A DNA stretch of 64,000 nt from Planococcus shixiaomingii (GTDB lineage Bacteria > Bacillota > Bacilli > Bacillales_A > Planococcaceae), in the NCBI RefSeq assembly GCF_030413615.1, contig NZ_CP129236.1:728001-792000 (forward strand), given 5' to 3'. Below, in pieces: positions 59,494 through 64,000 of the stretch (its first letter is position 1; each line of letters begins with the position of its first letter). The notes under the pieces were generated by a model. That model made no database searches. It saw only the letters and a list, made by a program, of their open reading frames with translations, and was not told where the DNA came from. The position numbers were made by a program, and so were the translations under genes.

Positions 59494-60123
59494 ATGGAAA
59501 ATGTCATCATCAGTTATTTTAAAGTGGAAAGTGAAGCTTTTCAGGCGTTATCTGAGCTGAAAAATTCCAGTACGTTCGATGAACGGTTTACGCTTTCACA
59601 AGTAGCTTTATTAAAAAACTCAAACGGTCAAATTATAATGAAGGATGGCTTTGATACAGGCAAACGGACTCAAAATGATACGTGGAAAGGTGGATTGATC
59701 GGTACGCTTGTCGGGGTTCTAGGCGGTCCGCTTGGCATGCTGCTCGGATTCGGGATTGGTTCAGTGGTCGGATTGGCCAAAGATGCAGGTGAAGCCAAGG
59801 AAGAATCGAGCCTGATTTCAGCCATCACCTCTCGGATGAAAGAAGGCGACGTGGCAATTGTGGCGGTTGCTCAGGAGCTGTCTGAAGAACCCTTTAACCT
59901 GGTTGCAGAGAAGTTTGATGCGGTGACCGTGCGTTACAGTGCCAGCGATATCCAGGAAGAAGTGGAACATGCACAGACTGTGGAGAGAAATCTCCAGGAG
60001 CGGGCAAAAGAGGAAATGCGTCAGGAACGTTCTGAACAACGCAGAGAAACCGTTAATGAATACCGCAGTAAATTCAAGGAAGAGTTTGAAGAACTTAAAA
60101 AGCGGTTTTCTTCCACAGACTAA
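59494..60123 (+). CDS. DUF1269-like protein, 209 aa
   Basis: ATG 59494 (MENVIISYFKVESEAFQALS) has GGAG upstream. The N-terminal region is followed by a glycine-rich hydrophobic hairpin (GGLIGTLVGVLGGPLGMLLG, FGIGSVVGL) and an ADVAIVAVAQELSEEP-like strand, the layout of DUF1269 (membrane-active or general-stress) proteins. The C-terminal 60 residues are a charged helix rich in Glu, Arg and Gln. Role unknown. A terminator follows. Confidence 0.78.
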   Translation: MENVIISYFKVESEAFQALSELKNSSTFDERFTLSQVALLKNSNGQIIMKDGFDTGKRTQNDTWKGGLIGTLVGVLGGPLGMLLGFGIGSVVGLAKDAGEAKEESSLISAITSRMKEGDVAIVAVAQELSEEPFNLVAEKFDAVTVRYSASDIQEEVEHAQTVERNLQERAKEEMRQERSEQRRETVNEYRSKFKEEFEELKKRFSSTD

Positions 60124-60130
60124 CTTAAAA

Positions 60131-60168
60131 AATGACTTCGGATTTACACCCGAAGTCATTTTTTATTT
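60131..60168. terminator. Bidirectional terminator
   Basis: AATGACTTCGG pairs exactly with CCGAAGTCATT, followed by TTTTATTTTA; between the DUF1269-like gene (+) and the SDR gene (-). Confidence 0.86.
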
Positions 60169-60175
60169 TATTAAA

Positions 60176-60925
60176 TTAAAGTGCCGCCATTCCGCCATCA
60201 ACGCGGTACTGAGAACCTGTGATGAATGTACTCTCATCTGAAGCCAAGAACAGTACCAAGTTCGAGATATCCTCGGATTCGCCGTAACGGCCGAGTGGAA
60301 TGCTTTTCGCAAGTGTTGCTTCGTCCACTTTCAATCCGCCTTCGAGTGAACGCATCATGCGCGTATTGACCGGAGATGGGTGAATTGAGTTGACCCGGAT
60401 TCCGTACGCTGCGTTTTCAACCGCCGCGGCTTTCGTCAAACCGACCACTGCGTGTTTGGACGCAATATAAGGCGAAACGTTTGGAGATCCACTTAAACCG
60501 GCTACCGATGAAGTATTGATGATGCTTCCTGATTTTTGGCTGATCATGACCGGCAACACATTTTGCAAGCCCAAGAATACACCGCGGACGTTAACCGCAA
60601 GAACTTTATCCAGGTCTTCTACTTTTTGTTCAGTGATCGTCGCGACTTTCCCTTCGATTCCTGCGTTGTTGAAGAAAATATCGATTTTCCCGTAAGTGTC
60701 CATTGTTTTTTTCACGTAGTTTTTAACATCTTCTTCTTTAGAAACATCCGCTTGCACAGTCAATACATTATCGCCTAATTCTTTTTTCGCTTCAGCTAAT
60801 GCCTCTTTGAATAAATCGACCAACACGACAGATGCGCCTTCTTCTAAAAAGCGTTTAGCGGTGACTTTACCGATTCCGCCTGCACCACCAGTGATGACTG
60901 CTACTTTGTCTTGTAATCTTCCCAT
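60176..60925 (-). CDS. Short-chain dehydrogenase/reductase, 249 aa
   Basis: Classical SDR: GGAGGIGKVTAKRF binding motif, acidic residue in VVLVDLFKEA (NAD preference), FFNNAGIEG, and catalytic SSVAGLSGSPNVSPYIASKH. Ends YRVDGGMAAL. AGGAGG precedes the ATG at 60925. Similar in length and architecture to the SDR at 38396 but clearly divergent in sequence. Substrate unknown. An imperfect palindrome lies about 80 bases upstream. Confidence 0.9.
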   Translation of the reverse strand: MGRLQDKVAVITGGAGGIGKVTAKRFLEEGASVVLVDLFKEALAEAKKELGDNVLTVQADVSKEEDVKNYVKKTMDTYGKIDIFFNNAGIEGKVATITEQKVEDLDKVLAVNVRGVFLGLQNVLPVMISQKSGSIINTSSVAGLSGSPNVSPYIASKHAVVGLTKAAAVENAAYGIRVNSIHPSPVNTRMMRSLEGGLKVDEATLAKSIPLGRYGESEDISNLVLFLASDESTFITGSQYRVDGGMAAL

Positions 60926-61000
60926 ACTAAAACTCCTCCTTAGATTTTATTGGATCTGTACAGCTTTGTTCCTGTACCTCAAAACTAATACTACGCTAAT

Positions 61001-61020
61001 ATATCTTTGATTCAAGATAT
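61001..61020. promoter_or_regulatory. Palindromic operator candidate
   Basis: ATATCTT (61001-61007) and AAGATAT (61014-61020) with an inner TTGA.TCAA. It lies 76 bases upstream of the SDR start. The size suits a MarR/TetR-type site; no regulator gene is next to it. Confidence 0.4.
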
Positions 61021-61395
61021 CTGCTCAGAGTCGTTCATTTATTCTGACAAAAGACCGGAATATATGGCTATCATGTACCCTGATTAAGAGCGACTCAACC
61101 GTCTGTTGAAGATTGTACTGCTAAAAAATCATGCAGAGCAACCGAGTACTATTGGAGTAAGAGAATTTTACACAAGTGAAAGCGTGAGGCCAAAAGGTAT
61201 CGAGAATCGGAAGGAGAAACATAATCCTGCTTTATTTAAGAAAAACCTTGAATAAAAGGACTTTGGAAAAGCGTTAGCGAAATATACAGTTAAAAGAATT
61301 AATGAATATTCTACCTACCCATGTTTTTGTCTGATTTTTGCTGTCAGGAGTTGATGAGGCTTATCATTTTTTAACAATATGGGAGGGTGTAAATA
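61021..61395. other. Spacer without a supported gene
   Basis: About 375 bases before the gene at 61396. No conserved frame, hairpin or repeat was recognised. Confidence 0.35.
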
Positions 61396-61863
61396 ATGAG
61401 CGCATCTAATCGAGATGAAATGATGAAGAAATTGGACTTTTTTATCGGCCATTGGGACATGGAAGTGACTCACCCGCATATTCAGCCGAACCCGATCTTA
61501 GGCCACTCCAGCATTGAGTGGATGGAAGAGAAGTATATTATCCAGCGCATACAGATCAATAAAAGCGAATTTCCTAGCAGCACGACTATTTACGATTGGG
61601 ATGCTAAAATGGATCAGTATGTGATGCATTATTTTGATTCGCGCGGGGTGACTCGCCTATATCAAATGACGCTGGGAGATGGCGTATGGAAGTGGTGGAG
61701 AGACAAAGCCGATTTTTCATCTTTAAAATTCTTTCAGCGCTCTACCGGGAAGGTTGATGAGACGGGAACGGTCATCGAGAGCATATTGGAGAAATCGGAC
61801 GACGGAATAAACTGGGAACATGATTTCAAAACGGTGTATAGAAAAGTGGAAGAACAGATGTAA
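61396..61863 (+). CDS. Lipocalin-like/DUF1579-like protein, 155 aa
   Basis: Cytoplasmic beta-rich protein. KLDFFIGHWDMEVTHPHIQP at the start and alternating strands (SSIEWMEEKYIIQRIQI; TTIYDWDAKMDQYVMHYFDS) suggest a small beta-barrel such as the DUF1579/nitrobindin-like group. No enzyme motif. ATG 61396 is preceded by GGGAGGGTG. Ligand unknown. Confidence 0.72.
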   Translation: MSASNRDEMMKKLDFFIGHWDMEVTHPHIQPNPILGHSSIEWMEEKYIIQRIQINKSEFPSSTTIYDWDAKMDQYVMHYFDSRGVTRLYQMTLGDGVWKWWRDKADFSSLKFFQRSTGKVDETGTVIESILEKSDDGINWEHDFKTVYRKVEEQM

Positions 61864-61901
61864 ATTGAAAAAGTTTATAGAATAGGCAGCATAGAAGAAA
61901 G

Positions 61902-61949
61902 AGGCTTTCCTAAGAGTCATTTAAGATGACACAAGGAAAGCCTGTTTTA
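61902..61949 (+). terminator. Rho-independent terminator
   Basis: AGGCTTTCC pairs with GGAAAGCCT, with an inner GTCAT/ATGAC helix, followed by GTTTTATT. Confidence 0.8.
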
Positions 61950-62052
61950 TTAAGTTATGTTTATGCCTTCGCGCTTTTAGAATCCAAAAGGTGAGAAACA
62001 GCGATAATGTTATTTTTCAAAAATTCAACCGTTCATTAAAGTGGTGAAAAAC

Positions 62053-62532
62053 CTATTCACCGTCTATTTTTTCAACAAAACTTGCGAGATTTTCCAATGT
62101 AGAATTTAATCCTTCGTCATGATCTTCTTTTCGTATTCCTTCAGGTACGTTTTCACAAATGATGGTGACCTTTGTTCCTTCTGTCACTGCTTCCAAATAC
62201 CACGTCTGAGTCATCACACCCGAGAATGCCGGATCTTCAGAATCAAAATTCCCGGCTAGCACAATTTTGGTGTCGGGAACCAACTCGAGAAACTTTCCTT
62301 GAGCTACATCGGTATTTTCAGAGGTTTTCCCAGAGTTTTCATGATCCGTTTCATAGGTAAGGGTCAACTTGTAAGTTCCGCCAATGTAGGGTTCAAACGC
62401 ATCAATTTGAGCCGACATTCCTTTTGGCGGAAGCCACAAAACCAAGGTTTCCGGATTCATAAACGCCTCATAGATGGCTTTCGGAGTGGCCATAATCACT
62501 TGTGAAGCAGAATCGATTCGGTTACTTATCAT
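62053..62532 (-). CDS. SRPBCC (AHSA1/START-like) protein, 159 aa
   Basis: Small helix-grip protein. The typical order of the AHSA1 family is visible: IMATPKAIYEAFMNPETLVL (first helix), WLPPKGM, GGTYKLTLTYE, and a C-terminal helix (LNSTLENLASFVE). Such proteins bind hydrophobic ligands or act as activators of Hsp90-like ATPases; function here unknown. GGGAGG precedes the ATG at 62532. Confidence 0.88.
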   Translation of the reverse strand: MISNRIDSASQVIMATPKAIYEAFMNPETLVLWLPPKGMSAQIDAFEPYIGGTYKLTLTYETDHENSGKTSENTDVAQGKFLELVPDTKIVLAGNFDSEDPAFSGVMTQTWYLEAVTEGTKVTIICENVPEGIRKEDHDEGLNSTLENLASFVEKIDGE

Positions 62533-62871
62533 GATAAAAAACCTCCCGATTAAGTTTTGATGTGTTAATTCTTACGGAGAAGTAAAGAGATAACCAACTT
62601 GAAACCCTGTTTTTAAATCTATTCCTTTGTTGCTTTTATAGTAAACGCATGCGGCAACTTATGCCTTTTATTTAAATCAGTCCTTAGCTGATTTTTGTTT
62701 TTTTTATTTCTTCCCCGCCAGTGGTCTAAGCATTTGGGGTGTGGTTTCTTCATTTCCTCATAATTTAAGAAGATAAATTCCAATAATAGATGATATGATG
62801 ATTAGATGAAAATGCATCAGATAGAATGATGTAATTAAGAGGTTTTTCAGTTTTACAGAACAGGTGATTAA
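62533..62871. other. Divergent spacer, no gene seen
   Basis: About 340 A/T-rich bases between the SRPBCC gene (-) and the helicase gene (+). No clear promoter could be placed. Confidence 0.35.
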
Positions 62872-64000
62872 ATGGTTAACGCAAATAAAAGTACATATAA
62901 AACGTCAATAAGACTGACAAAAACAGCTTCGGAAAAAATGAGAGGGTTCGGGATTAGCGAACGCTCGTTTTTTGTTGGGGGAAAACCTTTCAAAGTGTTT
63001 ATGGAAAGGTATCCTTCAAGTGCGGATGGCTCTCTTTCGGTTGCCCTGATATTCGACAAATCCGAGAATAGCCGGCTGGCCGAAAAAGAACTGGAAGGAT
63101 CCATCGTCCTTCACTGCATTTTCACGAACCACCAAATGCTGGTGACGAACTTGACGCTCCGGAAATCATACCAAGCACTCGGCACGAACTGGCAGCGGGA
63201 AGAGCTTATCGCTTTTGACAACTCCCGTGATCCGGCTCCGGTAGCACTTATCAATGTGATCAACCGGATGACGCCTGCGAAAGAAAGTTCCGATTATGTG
63301 AAAAAGCGGATCGGCAGCTGGGAAGGCTATTTGAAAATCCAGGAGCGCGGGATGGATATTCCGGATATTAAGACCGGTTATTCGAAGCTGGCGTTCAGCC
63401 ACGATTTCAGCCGCATCACGTTGGCAGGTTGCCAAATGAAAGACAACGAGTGGAAAACACTGAAAGGTTTAAGCGTACGGCTTACCGGCATCGACGGCGA
63501 TGTCGGGACCGTCATCAAAGCGGCGAACCGGACTGTGGAAATAGAGCTTCAAAACTATATCGTCAAACAGCTGCGCGAAAAAGGGCATGCACTCTCTAAA
63601 AAAGAAGTCGTCTTCAGCAATTTTGCGGCATTGAGCCAGATCAGAAGGCTGCGCCAAGGTTTCACGAATTTGGAGAAGGGCCTGGCGGTGAACCCGAACC
63701 TCGACCGTCTGTTATTCGAAGAAAAGCCGAAAGTCGCGCCGCTTCAACTGATCGAAAAGCTCGCGTGTCATAACCGGCTGAATGAGTTTCAGCAACGAGC
63801 GGTTTCGGGTGCTGTGGCAGCGGAAGATTTGTATGTCATCCAAGGTCCGCCTGGTACGGGGAAAACAACGGTTATTGCGGAGATTTGCCTCCAGAACGCG
63901 AAAAAAGGATTAAAGACGCTTGTCGCTTCGCAGTCGAATCTGGCGGTCGATAATGCGCTCGGACGCTTATTAGCTAACAAGGATATCCGGATTCTTCGCG
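62872..64000 (+). CDS. Superfamily I DNA/RNA helicase (3' truncated by window end)
   Basis: Only the first 376 codons are present. ATG 62872 has AGGTGA upstream. A helicase-associated N-terminal region of about 300 residues (beta-rich, RFGISER and LVTNLTLRKSYQALG) leads into the RecA-like core: NRLNEFQQRAVSGAVAAEDL, Walker A VIQGPPGTGKTTVIAEI, and motif Ia LVASQSNLAVDNALGRLL. This matches the AAA_11/Dna2-like SF1B helicases (Upf1/SMUBP2 type). Later motifs are outside the window, so any fused nuclease cannot be seen. Confidence 0.9.
   Translation, partial: MVNANKSTYKTSIRLTKTASEKMRGFGISERSFFVGGKPFKVFMERYPSSADGSLSVALIFDKSENSRLAEKELEGSIVLHCIFTNHQMLVTNLTLRKSYQALGTNWQREELIAFDNSRDPAPVALINVINRMTPAKESSDYVKKRIGSWEGYLKIQERGMDIPDIKTGYSKLAFSHDFSRITLAGCQMKDNEWKTLKGLSVRLTGIDGDVGTVIKAANRTVEIELQNYIVKQLREKGHALSKKEVVFSNFAALSQIRRLRQGFTNLEKGLAVNPNLDRLLFEEKPKVAPLQLIEKLACHNRLNEFQQRAVSGAVAAEDLYVIQGPPGTGKTTVIAEICLQNAKKGLKTLVASQSNLAVDNALGRLLANKDIRILR

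Overview
This 64 kb window looks like a chromosomal segment of a pigmented, aerobic Bacillales bacterium, most plausibly Planococcus or a close relative (Planococcaceae). That is inferred from a C30 (staphyloxanthin-type) carotenoid cluster, Bacillus-like ribosome binding sites (AGGAGG-type, with frequent GTG and TTG starts), many Bacillales families (YfiT/DinB, YitT, YidH, YhfP, CzrA/CzcD, CdaR) and GC-rich intergenic repeats of a kind common in that group. No rRNA or tRNA gene, insertion sequence, prophage or CRISPR array was found.

Layout. 1-7.0 kb is a galactoside-use locus: the end of a MalG-type sugar ABC permease, then GH36 alpha-galactosidase, GH35 beta-galactosidase and GH42 beta-galactosidase, interrupted by structured repeats. 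7.1-10.1 kb holds a small hypothetical, a CzrA-type zinc sensor with its operator and a CDF zinc exporter, then an RCC1-repeat protein. 10.2-13.6 kb has a lipoprotein gene broken by a stop codon, a short-chain dehydrogenase, a relic of a second lipoprotein, and three small hypotheticals. 13.9-23.4 kb is a visibly A/T-rich defence island: a GIY-YIG nuclease fused to a DUF2075 helicase, a large zinc-hook AAA_13 ATPase, a Septu-like ATPase/HNH pair, and a two-gene module (AAA ATPase plus a protein with a PD-(D/E)XK-like motif) that I cannot match to a named system.

23.4-34.2 kb is a mosaic with duplications. A decayed copy of the luciferase-like monooxygenase/membrane-protein block lies beside the intact block. 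Other genes here are a secreted peptidoglycan-binding protein, a membrane-anchored nuclease, a UvrA-like ABC protein, a CPBP protease and a YfiT-type DinB protein, with relics of a second DinB gene and a second peptidoglycan-binding gene. 34.3-53 kb is ordinary accessory metabolism: YhfP reductase, a TspO relative, SDRs, DUF488, a CdaR-regulated glycerate kinase and GntP permease with a cre site, YitT, Arr rifampin ADP-ribosyltransferase, an aldo/keto reductase, and tandem cupins behind a strong operator-like palindrome.

53.4-59.3 kb is the carotenoid locus. A divergent MerR protein with a cobalamin-binding-like domain (LitR/CarH type) faces crtN, crtM, a CrtP/CrtNb-like oxidase and a CrtO-like acyltransferase. 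A composite repeat, also seen near 0.4-0.6 kb, sits between crtM and the oxidase gene. 59.5-64 kb has a DUF1269-like protein, an SDR, two small enzymes or binding proteins, and the start of a superfamily I helicase that runs off the window.
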